A DNA stretch of 64,000 bases from Bacillus luti (GCF_001884105.1 NZ_MACI01000078.1:124001-188000), one strand, 5' to 3'. Positions 44,439 to 54,140 are shown, counted from the first letter of the stretch. Translations and numbers: made by a program. Notes: generated from the sequence alone by a model not told the origin.

Positions 44439-44641
44439 ATCCTGTTTTTTGTGAGAGGTGGACTTGTAATTTGATAAATAAATTTTCTATGTGTTTTATC
44501 AATGTAGCTTTTGGATAATGTTTAGTCAAATTGATACTAATAACCTAGATAAACTTCTGATCAAGCTTTTAATATTTAATGTTTTAATGAAAAAAGCTAT
44601 ACTGTAATCAAAACTAAAAATTGGAAAGGAAACAACAGAAC

Positions 44642-45268
44642 ATGGAAAATTATTTGTTATTTATCCTTACAGCAATGCTAATCATAATGATGCCTGGCCC
44701 TGGTTTTGCACTAGTTACAAAAAATACTATCTCACATGGTAAAAACGGTGGGATAAAGACCGTCTTAGGAACGGTATCTGGAATGATGATTCATACAATA
44801 ATGGCTACGTTAGGACTCTCTGCTATCTTAATGAAATTTGCTATGTTATTTACATTTATAAAATATGCTGGGGCTTTTTATTTAATTTACTTAGCTGTAA
44901 AGTCAATTAAAAGTGCTTTTTCTAAAAAAGAAGATATGTCATGTTCAGTGGAAATGAATTCTAAGGATATTGGAACGATTAAAAGCTTTAGACAAGGATT
45001 TACTACGGCAATTTTAAACCCAAAAACTGCTGTGTTTTTTCTTAGTTTTCTACCCCAATTTATTGTGAGTAATCAAAATCATTTCCTCCAATTTCTTTTA
45101 TTAGGAGTCACATTTACGACTTTGACAGCAATATGGTATTTACTTTATATCTCACTCATACGTCAATTAAGAACTTTTCTAAGAAAAGAACGAGTGAACC
45201 GTACAATTGAGGGTATTACGGGCGCAGTATTATTAGTATTTGGAGTTAGGTTGTTTTTCCAAAAATAA
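44642..45268 (+). CDS. LysE/RhtB family amino acid exporter
   Basis: The 208-aa protein has six hydrophobic segments and the LysE-family start LLFILTAMLIIMMPGPGFAL, with the conserved MPGPG motif, followed by GKNGGIKTVLGTVSGMMIH and the central FRQGFTTAILNPKTAVFFLS. It should export an amino acid or derivative. ATG 44642 is taken as start; an upstream TTG at 44621 would place the GGAAAGGAA site inside the coding region. It stands alone downstream of nhe, with terminators on both sides. Confidence 0.87.
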   Translation: MENYLLFILTAMLIIMMPGPGFALVTKNTISHGKNGGIKTVLGTVSGMMIHTIMATLGLSAILMKFAMLFTFIKYAGAFYLIYLAVKSIKSAFSKKEDMSCSVEMNSKDIGTIKSFRQGFTTAILNPKTAVFFLSFLPQFIVSNQNHFLQFLLLGVTFTTLTAIWYLLYISLIRQLRTFLRKERVNRTIEGITGAVLLVFGVRLFFQK

Positions 45269-45431
45269 ATATGTAAATGTAATGAGAGATAAATAGTGGT
45301 GGTTATTTCTCGTTTCATTTATTATAAAGCTACAATTTTATAATTGATTTTACATTTTCATACCAATTTTCTTATCTCAGGGTATTTACTTTTCTTAGCT
45401 TGCTTGTGATATGATGTGCCTCTATATAAAA

Positions 45432-45466
45432 GAAACCACAGTTTACATCAAAACTGTGGTTTTTTG
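45432..45466. terminator. Bidirectional terminator
   Basis: GAAACCACAGTTT and AAACTGTGGTTTTTT form a strong hairpin about 165 bp past the exporter gene and 95 bp before the end of the converging CPBP gene. A weaker hairpin (GAGAGATAAATA with TTATTTCTC) lies at 45284-45312. Confidence 0.85.
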
Positions 45467-45560
45467 AAGTGCAAGGAATTACATAAATCATTAGTCACTA
45501 TCTAAATTGTAATCCCGATTTATTAATATCTATTTTTTTAACTCTACAACAGAAACAAGT

Positions 45561-46217
45561 CTAGTTTAGAATGAAAGTAATGCAATTGTTTAACATATGT
45601 ATCGCCATAACATATGCAATGGATCTTTTAGAAATAAGATAAGCCGCAGTAAGTATCACCGAGCCAGGTAAATAAATAGCAATATCCGAAAGCTGATTTG
45701 TATGAAGAACTGTAAAAATTATAATCGAAATGATAGATGCAATTGCAGTACCAATATAATGCGAAAAACGATTTAATAATATATGACGAAACACAATTTC
45801 TTCAAGTATTGGACCTAGAATACCAAATACAAGCAATGTAAATATAAGAGGTATCTCCGCACCTGTTTCAAGGAGCTGTTCTTGGTTCTCTGGTTGACCA
45901 GTTGCGAGAAAACGCATAACAGCTTGTTCTACAATTACTGTAAATAAAACCACCATAGGAATGCTTACTATTTTTAAAATTGTCTTCTCTTTAAAATAAA
46001 TAAAACTTTCAATAATTTCTTTTCTAAAGAAAATTATTCCTACAAAAGCAGGTACAGTCAAACCGATTGAACTAAGAGCAAATTCTGATTCAACTAAATT
46101 GCTGTTAGTTAAAAGGGATAGGCCAAATAATATGAACAAGCCAATTTGAAGTAGTGCAAACATTGTATAAACTATTAGCATAATAATTTCTTTTTTATTC
46201 ATTTTTATAAAGTTCAC
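45561..46217 (-). CDS. CPBP family intramembrane metalloprotease
   Basis: The 218-aa protein has about six membrane spans and the CPBP/Abi motifs: EEIVFRH in the fourth region (paired Glu plus Arg) and FTVLHTNQ with its metal His, then the third motif near the C-terminus (MAIHMLNN). CPBP proteases in Gram-positive bacteria process peptides or give self-immunity to bacteriocins; no bacteriocin gene is seen here. The start is GTG 46217 behind GGGGG. A 44-bp palindrome 66 bp upstream (46283-46326) is a candidate operator for the TetR regulator encoded at 46884. Confidence 0.85.
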   Translation of the reverse strand: MNFIKMNKKEIIMLIVYTMFALLQIGLFILFGLSLLTNSNLVESEFALSSIGLTVPAFVGIIFFRKEIIESFIYFKEKTILKIVSIPMVVLFTVIVEQAVMRFLATGQPENQEQLLETGAEIPLIFTLLVFGILGPILEEIVFRHILLNRFSHYIGTAIASIISIIIFTVLHTNQLSDIAIYLPGSVILTAAYLISKRSIAYVMAIHMLNNCITFILN

Positions 46218-46282
46218 TTTATTGCCCCCATAATTAAATTACCTAGAATTTTTATAATTTCTTTCTGCATAACGTTCTCCTT

Positions 46283-46326
46283 ATTAGATTTCAAACCGGA
46301 CGGTTCGGTCTTGTTTGAAATCTAAT
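46283..46326. promoter_or_regulatory. 44-bp palindrome, TetR-type operator candidate
   Basis: Perfect 14-bp arms (ATTAGATTTCAAAC and complement) surround the core CGGACGGTTCGGTCTT. The core has GACCG/CGGTC half-sites like those bound by LmrA/YxaF-type TetR repressors, and the nearby TetR protein has the C-terminal domain of that group. It lies upstream of the CPBP gene on the minus strand. Confidence 0.5.
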
Positions 46327-46883
46327 GATACTATAAGTTTCTAGTCTTTTAAACCCTTTTTACAAAGTATTAACAAAATCAAAATGGCAAAAAATTAAAA
46401 TATTTATATCTCCGTTTCTTATTAACAATCAAATTTCAGTATTCATTAATTAATAACGGTTCCTCTTTTATAGAATGAAGTGCTAAGGTTTTTGACCGCA
46501 AGACTACGGAAGCTATCTAAATATACGAAGTGAAAGGGGGAGTAATTCAAACCCCTTAGCTAAACATATTAATAAAAACTATATATAATAGTCATATGTC
46601 TATACACTAAAGTTACCTGTATAATTTTTACATCTTCTAAGATTTTAGGTAAAATTAGTTGTATAACATGACTGAATTAAACAATTGGTCATGTTATTTT
46701 TTTGATAGAAAATTTATTTGAATAATATAGATAATAAAATTTGACTAATCTCTTTTCAAACTGTATTGTTTGAGGTTTCCATAAGGTAGGGATTGATAAT
46801 ATATTTCTGTACCAAACTTATTTATACTTACAAAAAAATTATCTGGGATATTAAGCTCGTTTTTATTAGGAGGATTACAAAGC
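46327..46883. other. Non-coding stretch with an orphan terminator
   Basis: No intact gene is present. GCTAAGG near 46482 and CCTTAGC near 46557 are complementary at long distance. A clear intrinsic terminator lies at 46663-46703 (ATAACATGAC and complement, then TTTTTTT) without any gene before it, and a TATAAT near 46587 could start a short RNA of about 100 nt that ends there. Confidence 0.45.
46663..46703 (+). terminator. Orphan intrinsic terminator
   Basis: Ten-bp stem ATAACATGAC/GTCATGTTAT followed by seven T residues, about 180 bp upstream of the TetR gene. Confidence 0.75.
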
Positions 46884-47474
46884 ATGACTAAAGTTGATAA
46901 GGTAAAAGAAAAAATTATTGAAACATCTTTATATTTATTTAATACTAATGGGATAACTCGCACATCCATCCAGGATATAATGACAGCTACTGAACTACCT
47001 AAAGGATCTATTTATCGTAGATTCAAAAATAAAGAAGAAATTGTTCTTGCTGCCTACGACAAAAGTGGTGAGATTATGTGGAGTCATTTTCATAAAGCAA
47101 TGGAAAATAAAAAGACAGCAATCGATAAAATCCTTGCAATTTTCCTTGTATATCAAGATGCAGCTAATAATCCACCTATTGCTGGAGGCTGTCCGTTGCT
47201 TAATAGCGCAATTGAAAGTACAGGAGTATTTCCAGAATTACAAAAAGCTGCAGCAAAAGGTTATGATAATACAGTAATGTTAATGGCTTCTCTCATAAAA
47301 GAAGGAATAGAGAAACAAGAACTTAAGGAAGATATAGAGATTATATCGCTCGCTTCTTTTCTTGCCTCTTCAATGGAGGGGGCTATTATGGCAAGTCGAG
47401 TATCTAACGATAATATACACCATCATTATTTTATTGAACAAATAAAACATCATCTTTTCTCTTATTCTAAATAA
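46884..47474 (+). CDS. TetR/AcrR family regulator, LmrA/YxaF-like
   Basis: The 196-aa protein has an N-terminal TetR helix-turn-helix (residues about 8-56: [20 protein letters not shown]) and a ligand-binding domain containing [12 protein letters not shown], a block typical of the B. subtilis LmrA/YxaF group, which sense flavonoids or antibiotics. The ribosome site is TAGGAGGA. No transporter gene is next to it; its nearest neighbour is the CPBP protease gene 670 bp away, with a GACCG/CGGTC palindrome in between. Regulation of the CPBP gene is therefore plausible. Confidence 0.85.
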   Translation: MTKVDKVKEKIIETSLYLFNTNGITRTSIQDIMTATELPKGSIYRRFKNKEEIVLAAYDKSGEIMWSHFHKAMENKKTAIDKILAIFLVYQDAANNPPIAGGCPLLNSAIESTGVFPELQKAAAKGYDNTVMLMASLIKEGIEKQELKEDIEIISLASFLASSMEGAIMASRVSNDNIHHHYFIEQIKHHLFSYSK

Positions 47475-47530
47475 GTGAGAACTTACATTGCTTTCATCCA
47501 ATTTTTATAGACTTAAATTGAATAAACACC

Positions 47531-47564
47531 CCTCATAAAATGTATTTACTGTTTATGAGAGGTA
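47531..47564 (+). terminator. Weak hairpin after the TetR gene
   Basis: CCTCATAAA pairs with TTTATGAGAGG (one bulge) about 60 bp after the stop; the T-tract is short. Confidence 0.5.
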
Positions 47565-47649
47565 TTTGAATAGCTTTTTAGACGATGTTTAATGTTTCTT
47601 ATTGGACGGCTTTGTTATCGTTACTGTAAAAAGTAATAAAGAATGAATT

Positions 47650-47671
47650 ACATATAAATCGATTTATATGT
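47650..47671. promoter_or_regulatory. 22-bp perfect palindrome upstream of deoR
   Basis: ACATATAAATCGATTTATATGT is fully self-complementary. It lies about 170 bp before deoR in a 369-bp gene-free stretch. The rest of the gap, 47672-47843, contains a TATAAT-like -10 near 47790 and nothing else that I can name. Confidence 0.5.
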
Positions 47672-47843
47672 TTCAAGCGTATCTATATTGAGTTTGTAAA
47701 TCTACATAATAAGGTTTCATTGTAAATACTAAGTGTAGTAGAAGTATGGGTAGATAAAATTCGGTAGTCGAAATTTCTTACATAAAGCTGTATAATGCTT
47801 GTAACGAAAAGGAAATACAGGAAAGGATATGTAATGAGTTACT

Positions 47844-48791
47844 ATGGATAAAGATAAACAACAATTAAGCGTTGAAGTTGCAAGGTTATATTATCAATCA
47901 GATTATAGTCAGCAAGAAATTGCTAACAAATTAAATATTTCAAGACCGACGATTTCTAGATTATTAAAGTACGCGAAAGAAAAAGGATTTGTTCAAATTA
48001 GTATAGCCGATCCATTTGCGGATTTAGATAACGTTGGGAATTTACTGAGAGAAAAGTACAACTTGTTAGAGGCACATGTCGTATTTTCTCCAGTGCCAGA
48101 ATATGCAACGATTACAGAGTATATAAGTAAATATGCAGCTGAGTATATGGAAAAGACGGTTAAAAACGGTGATATCGTTGGTGTAAGCTGGGGAATGACG
48201 ATGTATGAAATCGCTAGAAAAATTATACCGCAACATGTAAAAGGTGTAGAAGTTGTCCAGCTAAAAGGTGGTATTAGTCATTCGAGTGTAAATACATATG
48301 CGAATGAGACGATAGCTTTATTTGCAGATGCATTTCAAACGACGCCAAGAAATCTGCCTCTTCCAGTTATATTTGATAATGCAGTGACAAAAGAATTAGT
48401 AGAGCAGGATCGACATATTCATCACATTATCGAAATGGGGAAACAAGCGAATATTGCAATTTTCACTGTAGGAACAGTGCGAGACGAAGCGCTATTATTC
48501 CGATTAGGTTATTTCGATAAGGATGAAACGAGTTTACTCAAAAAACAATCGGTCGGTGACATTTGTTCACGATTCTTTGATGGGGACGGAAATATTAGTA
48601 GCGAAGAAATTAATAAGCGGACCATTGGAATTGAGTTAGAGGAGCTGAAATTAAAGAAACGCTCTATTTTAGTTGCTGGTGGTAATAGAAAAATAAAAGC
48701 AATTGATGGTGCGTTACGTGGAGGGTATGCAAATGTATTAATTATCGATCAGCATACAGCAAAAGAATTGTTGCATTATCAAAAAGGTTAG
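47844..48791 (+). CDS. deoR: Deoxyribonucleoside regulator DeoR (SorC type)
   Basis: The 315-aa protein has an N-terminal helix-turn-helix (YSQQEIANKLNISRPTISRL, residues about 21-40) and a SorC-type sugar-phosphate-binding domain (GDIVGVSWGMTMYEIA, VVQLKGGISHS, and VAGGNRKIKAI near the end). In B. subtilis DeoR represses dra-nupC-pdp and is released by deoxyribose-5-phosphate. It lies just upstream of the same operon here, with one converging gene in between, and a B. subtilis-like operator is found before deoC (49277-49314). Confidence 0.93.
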   Translation: MDKDKQQLSVEVARLYYQSDYSQQEIANKLNISRPTISRLLKYAKEKGFVQISIADPFADLDNVGNLLREKYNLLEAHVVFSPVPEYATITEYISKYAAEYMEKTVKNGDIVGVSWGMTMYEIARKIIPQHVKGVEVVQLKGGISHSSVNTYANETIALFADAFQTTPRNLPLPVIFDNAVTKELVEQDRHIHHIIEMGKQANIAIFTVGTVRDEALLFRLGYFDKDETSLLKKQSVGDICSRFFDGDGNISSEEINKRTIGIELEELKLKKRSILVAGGNRKIKAIDGALRGGYANVLIIDQHTAKELLHYQKG

Positions 48792-48792
48792 A

Positions 48793-48841
48793 AATAAAAG
48801 GCTTTCTCAAGATGTTAATTTTGAGAAAGCCTTTTATTTTT
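48793..48841. terminator. Bidirectional terminator of deoR
   Basis: AAAAGGCTTTCTCAA and its complement flank a loop of nine bases; the T-run overlaps the stop of the converging gene. Confidence 0.9.
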
Positions 48842-49202
48842 AGTATGAATAAATCAATGTGTAGTACCTTGTAAAGTATTTGTAAGGAACGCTCTTTGAT
48901 TGATCTCCCTTTTCAAAGGTTAGGGAGTTAGCCATAATATCTCTATTTACAAAAATCCACCCATCCTCTTCCATCATATTGATAAAAGGTTCCATTTTTC
49001 CGCGTTTTACTAAGTATGGCGATTCAGCATCTACTGAACTTACTTCTACCATCTCTTTATTTTGAATAACGATTTTAGCCATAGCTAAAGCAAATGGAAT
49101 AGGGTTACCTTCTTGGAAAATAACATCCCGTTTTTGGAAAATAAATATGGATAGTGAGGTGCATACTAGCAATGTGAATATAAAGAATTTCGACTTAAAC
49201 AA
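48840..49202 (-). CDS. Exported or membrane-anchored 120-aa protein, unknown
   Basis: A single hydrophobic segment at the N-terminus (KSKFFIFTLLVCTSLSIFIF) is followed by about 95 polar residues with no recognisable domain (MMEEDGWIFVNRDIMANSL, YFTRYYTLIYSY at the end). The layout suits a signal-anchored extracytoplasmic protein. The start is uncertain: a GTG at 49211 lies directly against the AAAGGA site, whereas TTG 49202 is properly spaced, so I use the latter. It converges on deoR and is divergent from deoC, so its promoter overlaps the deo operator region. Confidence 0.55.
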   Translation of the reverse strand: MFKSKFFIFTLLVCTSLSIFIFQKRDVIFQEGNPIPFALAMAKIVIQNKEMVEVSSVDAESPYLVKRGKMEPFINMMEEDGWIFVNRDIMANSLTFEKGDQSKSVPYKYFTRYYTLIYSY

Positions 49203-49276
49203 GTGGTTCACATCCTTTCATTTACAAGTTTACACCATTTTCAATTTTTCTCAATAAATTCCTTTTCGCAAAATGA

Positions 49277-49314
49277 TGAACAAAATTTCAAAAGTGTATT
49301 TACATTTGTTCAAC
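49277..49314. promoter_or_regulatory. DeoR operator: palindrome plus half-site
   Basis: TGAACAAAATTTCA (49277-49290) is followed by a half-site TTTGTTCAAC (49305-49314) overlapping the promoter. This repeats the arrangement of the B. subtilis dra operator, in which DeoR binds a palindrome and a distant half-site. Confidence 0.7.
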
Positions 49315-49327
49315 TAAGGGTTAGAAT
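49299..49327 (+). promoter_or_regulatory. Promoter of deoC-nupC-pdp-cdd
   Basis: TTTACA (49299-49304) and TAGAAT (49322-49327) are 17 bp apart; the DeoR half-site covers the start of the spacer. Confidence 0.7.
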
Positions 49328-49359
49328 GAAGTTGTTAAAAGATATGAGGAGTGAAGACA

Positions 49360-50031
49360 ATGAATATTGCAAAATTAATTGACCATACAATTTTAAAAGC
49401 TAATACTACAAAAGAAGATGTTATGAAAGTAATCGAGGAAGCAAAGGAATATAAATTCGCTTCTGTTTGTATTAACCCAACTTGGGTAAAATTAGCGGCT
49501 GAAGAGTTAGCTGGACATGATGTAGACGTTTGTACTGTAATCGGTTTCCCATTAGGAGCAAGCACTACTGAAACAAAAGCATTCGAAACAAAAGATGCTA
49601 TCGCAAAAGGTGCAACTGAAGTTGATATGGTAATCAACGTAGGTGCTTTAAAAGATGGCGACAACGAATTCGTTGAAAAAGACATTTATGAAGTAGTACA
49701 AGCAGCAAAAGGAAAAGCTCTTGTAAAAGTAATCATTGAAACTTGCCTTCTAACAGACGAAGAAAAAGTTCGTGCTTGTGAATTATCAGTAAAAGCTGGC
49801 GCTGATTTCGTAAAAACTTCAACTGGATTCTCAACTGGCGGAGCAACTGCTGAAGATATCGCATTAATGCGTAAAACAGTAGGACCAAACGTTGGTGTAA
49901 AAGCATCTGGTGGAGTACGTACACGTGAAGATGCAGATAAAATGGTAGCTGCTGGAGCTTCTCGCGTTGGAGCAAGTGCTAGTGTTGCAATCGTATTAAA
50001 TGATGCAAAAGGTGCTACAGATAACTACTAA
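49360..50031 (+). CDS. deoC: Deoxyribose-phosphate aldolase DeoC
   Basis: The 223-aa class I aldolase splits 2-deoxyribose-5-phosphate into acetaldehyde and glyceraldehyde-3-phosphate. It begins [20 protein letters not shown]; the Schiff-base Lys lies in [16 protein letters not shown] (about residue 152) and the second active-site Lys in [13 protein letters not shown] (about 181). ATG 49360 follows GAGGAGTG; the frame from 49351 begins within that site. It is the first gene of the deo operon and is highly enriched in favoured codons. Confidence 0.96.
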   Translation: MNIAKLIDHTILKANTTKEDVMKVIEEAKEYKFASVCINPTWVKLAAEELAGHDVDVCTVIGFPLGASTTETKAFETKDAIAKGATEVDMVINVGALKDGDNEFVEKDIYEVVQAAKGKALVKVIIETCLLTDEEKVRACELSVKAGADFVKTSTGFSTGGATAEDIALMRKTVGPNVGVKASGGVRTREDADKMVAAGASRVGASASVAIVLNDAKGATDNY

Positions 50032-50045
50032 TCATTAATGATGTC

Positions 50046-50086
50046 AAAAGCAATAGATACACAAAGTAAAGTGTATCTATTGCTTT
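50046..50086 (+). other. Stable hairpin between deoC and nupC
   Basis: AAAAGCAATAGATACAC and GTGTATCTATTGCTTT form a 16-bp stem with no strong T-run. It could lower readthrough into nupC or protect the deoC message end. Confidence 0.7.
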
Positions 50087-50100
50087 AACAACTTTAAAAA

Positions 50101-50116
50101 ATGTAAGCGGATACGA
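50101..50116. promoter_or_regulatory. cre-like site ahead of nupC
   Basis: ATGTAAGCGGATACGA fits WTGNNARCGNWWWCAW with one mismatch, 18 bp before the nupC start. The B. subtilis dra operon is known to be catabolite-repressed. Confidence 0.4.
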
Positions 50117-50133
50117 ATGGGAGGAGACGGCTT

Positions 50134-51315
50134 ATGAAATACTTAATTGGTATTTTTGGCCTCGTATTGATTTTAGGTATCGCTTGGCTTGCTAGTAATG
50201 ATAGAAAAAAAGTCAAATATCGCCCAATCATAACGATGGTTATATTACAATTCATTTTGGGGTTTTTATTATTAAATACAAGTGTAGGGAATATATTAAT
50301 TAGCGGAATAGCAGATGGTTTTGGAGAGTTATTAAAATATGCCGCTGATGGTGTGAATTTCGTATTTGGTGGATTAGTAAATCAAAAAGAGTTTTCGTTC
50401 TTTTTAAGTGTATTAATGCCAATCGTATTTATTTCAGCTTTAATAGGTATTTTGCAACACATTAAAGTATTACCTATTATTGTGAAATCTATCGGTCTAG
50501 CATTAAGTAAAGTAAATGGAATGGGGAAACTAGAATCATATAATGCAGTTGCTTCTGCGATTTTAGGACAATCTGAAGTGTTTATTTCAGTTAAGAAACA
50601 ATTAGGATTATTGCCAGAGAAAAGAATGTATACATTATGTGCATCTGCAATGTCTACCGTTTCAATGTCTATCGTCGGATCATATATGGTGTTATTAAAA
50701 CCGCAATATGTTGTAACCGCTTTAGTGCTTAACTTATTCGGTGGTTTTATTATCGCTTCTATCATTAACCCATATGAAGTTACTGAAGAAGAAGATATGT
50801 TAGAAGTGCAAGAAGAAGAGAAAAAGACTTTCTTTGAAGTATTAGGTGAATACATTATAGACGGATTTAAAGTTGCGATTACAGTAGCAGCTATGCTAGT
50901 TGGTTTCGTTGCTCTTATCGCATTCATCAATGCAGTATTTAAAGGTGTAATTGGTATCTCATTCCAAGAAATCCTTGGTTATGTATTTGCACCATTTGCA
51001 TTTATTATGGGTGTGCCTTGGCATGAAGCAGTTAATGCCGGAAATATTATGGCAACAAAATTAGTATCAAATGAATTTGTCGCTATGACAGATTTAGCAC
51101 AAGGAAACTTTAATTTCTCAGACAGAACGACAGCGATTATATCTGTATTCTTAGTTTCATTTGCAAACTTCTCTTCAATTGGAATTATTGCAGGGGCAGT
51201 TAAGAGCTTAAATGAAAAGCAGGGGAATGTAGTCGCAAGATTTGGTTTGAAATTACTTTTCGGTGCAACATTAGTAAGCTTCTTATCAGCAACAATCGTT
51301 GGCTTATTATTTTAA
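50134..51315 (+). CDS. nupC: Nucleoside transporter NupC (CNT family)
   Basis: The 393-aa protein has eight to ten membrane spans and the conserved CNT motifs: [20 protein letters not shown], the helix with [20 protein letters not shown], and the C-terminal [18 protein letters not shown] with the Asn and Ser of the nucleoside site. It imports pyrimidine nucleosides and deoxynucleosides with protons. The ribosome site is GGGAGGAG. It lies between the aldolase and phosphorylase genes, so it supplies their substrates. A cre-like site lies just upstream of its start. Confidence 0.94.
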   Translation: MKYLIGIFGLVLILGIAWLASNDRKKVKYRPIITMVILQFILGFLLLNTSVGNILISGIADGFGELLKYAADGVNFVFGGLVNQKEFSFFLSVLMPIVFISALIGILQHIKVLPIIVKSIGLALSKVNGMGKLESYNAVASAILGQSEVFISVKKQLGLLPEKRMYTLCASAMSTVSMSIVGSYMVLLKPQYVVTALVLNLFGGFIIASIINPYEVTEEEDMLEVQEEEKKTFFEVLGEYIIDGFKVAITVAAMLVGFVALIAFINAVFKGVIGISFQEILGYVFAPFAFIMGVPWHEAVNAGNIMATKLVSNEFVAMTDLAQGNFNFSDRTTAIISVFLVSFANFSSIGIIAGAVKSLNEKQGNVVARFGLKLLFGATLVSFLSATIVGLLF

Positions 51316-51351
51316 TAGATTCATATCATATAAAAAGGAATGGTGATTGTA

Positions 51352-52653
51352 ATGAGAATGGTAGATATTATTGCGAAAAAACGTGACGGCAAAGAATTAA
51401 CGACTGAAGAAATCAAATTCTTTATTAATGGATATACAGACGGAAGTATTCCTGATTATCAAGTGAGTGCACTTGCAATGGCAATCTTCTTTAAAGATAT
51501 GACAGATCGTGAACGTGCAGATTTAACGATGGCAATGGTGGAGTCTGGAGAAACAATTGACTTATCAGCAATTGAAGGAATTAAAGTAGACAAACATTCA
51601 ACTGGTGGTGTTGGTGACACAACAACATTAGTGTTAGGACCATTAGTTGCAGCTTTAGATGTTCCAGTAGCAAAAATGTCTGGTCGTGGCTTAGGACATA
51701 CAGGCGGAACAATTGATAAATTAGAAGCAGTAGAAGGGTTCCACGTTGAAATTACGAAAGAGCAATTCATTGATATTGTAAACCGTGACAAAGTAGCTGT
51801 TATCGGACAAACAGGAAACTTAACACCTGCAGATAAAAAAATCTATGCATTGCGAGATGTAACAGGAACAGTAAACTCAATTCCTTTAATCGCAAGTTCA
51901 ATTATGAGTAAAAAAATTGCAGCTGGTGCTGACGCAATCGTACTTGATGTAAAAACAGGTGCTGGTGCATTTATGAAGACCGAAGAAGATGCGAAAGAAT
52001 TAGCACATGCAATGGTACGTATCGGAAATAATGTTGGACGTCAAACGATGGCTGTTATTTCAGATATGTCACAGCCCCTTGGTTTTGCGATTGGTAATGC
52101 TCTAGAAGTGAAAGAAGCAATTGATACGTTAAAAGGTGAAGGTCCAGAAGATTTAACAGAATTAGTACTTGTATTAGGAAGTCAAATGGTCGTACTTGCG
52201 AAAAAAGCAAATACGTTAGAAGAAGCGCGTGAAATGTTAATTGAAGTTATGAAAAACGGAAAAGCAACTGAGAAGTTTAAAGAGTTCTTAAGCAATCAAG
52301 GCGGAGACAGCTCAATTGTAGACAATCCAGAAAAAATGCCACAAGCGAAGTATGTCATTGATGTACCTGCTAAAACTTCAGGTGTTATTTCAAACATTGT
52401 TGCAGATGAAATCGGTATCGCAGCTATGTTATTAGGTGCTGGCCGTGCGACAAAAGAAGATGAAATCGATTTAGCAGTAGGATTAATGTTACGTAAAAAA
52501 GTTGGCGATGCAGTAAAAGAAGGCGAGCCATTCGTAACGATTTATGCAAATCGAGAAAATGTAGAAGATGTAAAAGCTAAAATTTATGAGAACATTTCTA
52601 TCGCTGAAACAGCAGTTGCTCCTAAATTAGTTCATACAGTTATTACTGACTAA
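51352..52653 (+). CDS. pdp: Pyrimidine-nucleoside phosphorylase Pdp
   Basis: The 433-aa enzyme cleaves thymidine, deoxyuridine and uridine with phosphate to base and (deoxy)ribose-1-phosphate. The thymidine-phosphorylase signature [16 protein letters not shown] lies near residue 107, with [12 protein letters not shown] before it, and the C-terminal PYNP domain ([14 protein letters not shown]) is intact. ATG 51352 ([13 protein letters not shown]) is used; the frame from 51340 overlaps the GGAATGG ribosome site. It is the third gene of the deo operon. Confidence 0.95.
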   Translation: MRMVDIIAKKRDGKELTTEEIKFFINGYTDGSIPDYQVSALAMAIFFKDMTDRERADLTMAMVESGETIDLSAIEGIKVDKHSTGGVGDTTTLVLGPLVAALDVPVAKMSGRGLGHTGGTIDKLEAVEGFHVEITKEQFIDIVNRDKVAVIGQTGNLTPADKKIYALRDVTGTVNSIPLIASSIMSKKIAAGADAIVLDVKTGAGAFMKTEEDAKELAHAMVRIGNNVGRQTMAVISDMSQPLGFAIGNALEVKEAIDTLKGEGPEDLTELVLVLGSQMVVLAKKANTLEEAREMLIEVMKNGKATEKFKEFLSNQGGDSSIVDNPEKMPQAKYVIDVPAKTSGVISNIVADEIGIAAMLLGAGRATKEDEIDLAVGLMLRKKVGDAVKEGEPFVTIYANRENVEDVKAKIYENISIAETAVAPKLVHTVITD

Positions 52654-52674
52654 ACATCACTATATTTATTTTGA

Positions 52675-53082
<408 letters not shown>

Positions 53083-53086
53083 GTGA

Positions 53087-53128
53087 AGAATCCGTTCCAC
53101 AATTAATAGTTGTGGAACGGATTTTTTA
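53087..53128 (+). terminator. Terminator of the deo operon
   Basis: AATCCGTTCCACAA and its exact complement flank TTAATAG and end in TTTTTT. Confidence 0.93.
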
Positions 53129-53228
53129 TTTTCAAAAATAGAATGTAATATTTTGTTCATATTCCGTTCATAAACTTTGCATAAAATGATTGCAGCGAAT
53201 ATGGAAAGTTTACAGCAGGAGGAATACA

Positions 53229-53624
53229 ATGAAGAAATTATATAATGCAGCATTCATTTACTTAATAATTGGATTATTATCAGGTGTATTTGCAAGAGAG
53301 TATACGAAAGCACAAGGAATTAAAGGATCTACTATGTTGCAATTAGTGCATACGCACGTGTTAGTATTAGGATTCATATTCTTTTTGATTGCATTCGCTT
53401 TATTTAAGGTACTTCAAATACAAGAAACAAAAAGCTTTTATGCATGGTTTATTGTATACAATGTAGGATTAATTTTTACTGTCGTTACAATGGTATTTAG
53501 AGGGATTTTACAAGTGAATGGAACAGACTTTAATGGTTTAAGCCATATGGCTGGATTGGCTCATGTTATTATAAGTGTCGGGCTCGTTTGGTTTATGATT
53601 TTGCTTAAAAAGTCTTTTAAATAG
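53229..53624 (+). CDS. DUF2871 membrane protein
   Basis: The 131-aa protein has four membrane spans. Conserved features of the DUF2871 family are FAREYTKAQ after span 1, LVHTHVLVLGFIFFLIAF and LSHMAGLAHVIISVGLVW; the several histidines at span ends could bind haem or metal, though this is not shown. ATG 53229 follows CAGGAGGAA, so the frame from 53190 is rejected. The ccdC-like gene starts 15 nt later, so the two are one operon. Confidence 0.82.
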   Translation: MKKLYNAAFIYLIIGLLSGVFAREYTKAQGIKGSTMLQLVHTHVLVLGFIFFLIAFALFKVLQIQETKSFYAWFIVYNVGLIFTVVTMVFRGILQVNGTDFNGLSHMAGLAHVIISVGLVWFMILLKKSFK

Positions 53625-53639
53625 GTAGGAGTGGAGGAT

Positions 53640-54122
53640 ATGAATATAGCACTTTTATCAAGTATCGTAGCAGTTTGTATGGCTGTTGGAGTAATGTTTC
53701 TACGTTTTAAAGCAGCGAAAAAACCGGTAACGAAAAAGAAGATTATATTACCACCATTTTTTATGAGTACTGGTGCTATGATGTACTTCTTACCAGAGTT
53801 TCGGTTAACGTCATTAGAAATAGTAGAAGCAATTACTGTAGGGCTTATTTTCTCTATATTTCTTATTAAAACAACGAAGTTTGAAATAAGAAATGAACAA
53901 ATATATATGAAACCGTCTAAAGCATTTATATTTATTTTAGTTGGGTTATTAGCAGTACGAGTAGCAATGAAATCGTATTTAAGTCAATCAATTGATTTAA
54001 CAGAGTTAAGCGGGATGTTTTTCTTACTCGCATTTGCGATGATTGTATCGTGGAGAATTGCGATGTATCGCTCGTTTGCTAAATTAGAAAAAACATTAAA
54101 AAGAGCTGGAATTTCTATATAG
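53640..54122 (+). CDS. CcdC family membrane protein (DUF1453)
   Basis: The 160-aa protein has about five membrane spans. Blocks shared with B. subtilis CcdC are VAVCMAVGVMFLRFKAAKKP and KKKIILPPFFMSTGAMMYF. CcdC is encoded with cytochrome c maturation genes in B. subtilis but is not needed for that process, and its role is unknown. Here it follows a DUF2871 gene instead of ccdA-ccdB. The ribosome site is GTGGAGGA. Its last codons form the left arm of the terminator. Confidence 0.8.
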   Translation: MNIALLSSIVAVCMAVGVMFLRFKAAKKPVTKKKIILPPFFMSTGAMMYFLPEFRLTSLEIVEAITVGLIFSIFLIKTTKFEIRNEQIYMKPSKAFIFILVGLLAVRVAMKSYLSQSIDLTELSGMFFLLAFAMIVSWRIAMYRSFAKLEKTLKRAGISI

Positions 54123-54140
54123 GAAATCCAGCTCTTTTTA
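54098..54140. terminator. Terminator overlapping the ccdC-like stop codon
   Basis: AAAGAGCTGGAATTTC and GAAATCCAGCTCTTTTT form the stem; the 5' arm is coding. Confidence 0.9.

Noticed and set aside
46479-46562. GCTAAGG...CCTTAGC with a short frame ending RLRKLSKYTK, considered as a gene remnant or structured RNA
   Set aside because: The frame has no ribosome site or recognisable family, and the pairing spans more than 60 bases with little internal structure.
50382-50930. 182-aa minus-strand frame inside nupC
   Set aside because: Membrane-protein codon bias on the plus strand produces long open antisense frames; there is no ribosome site.
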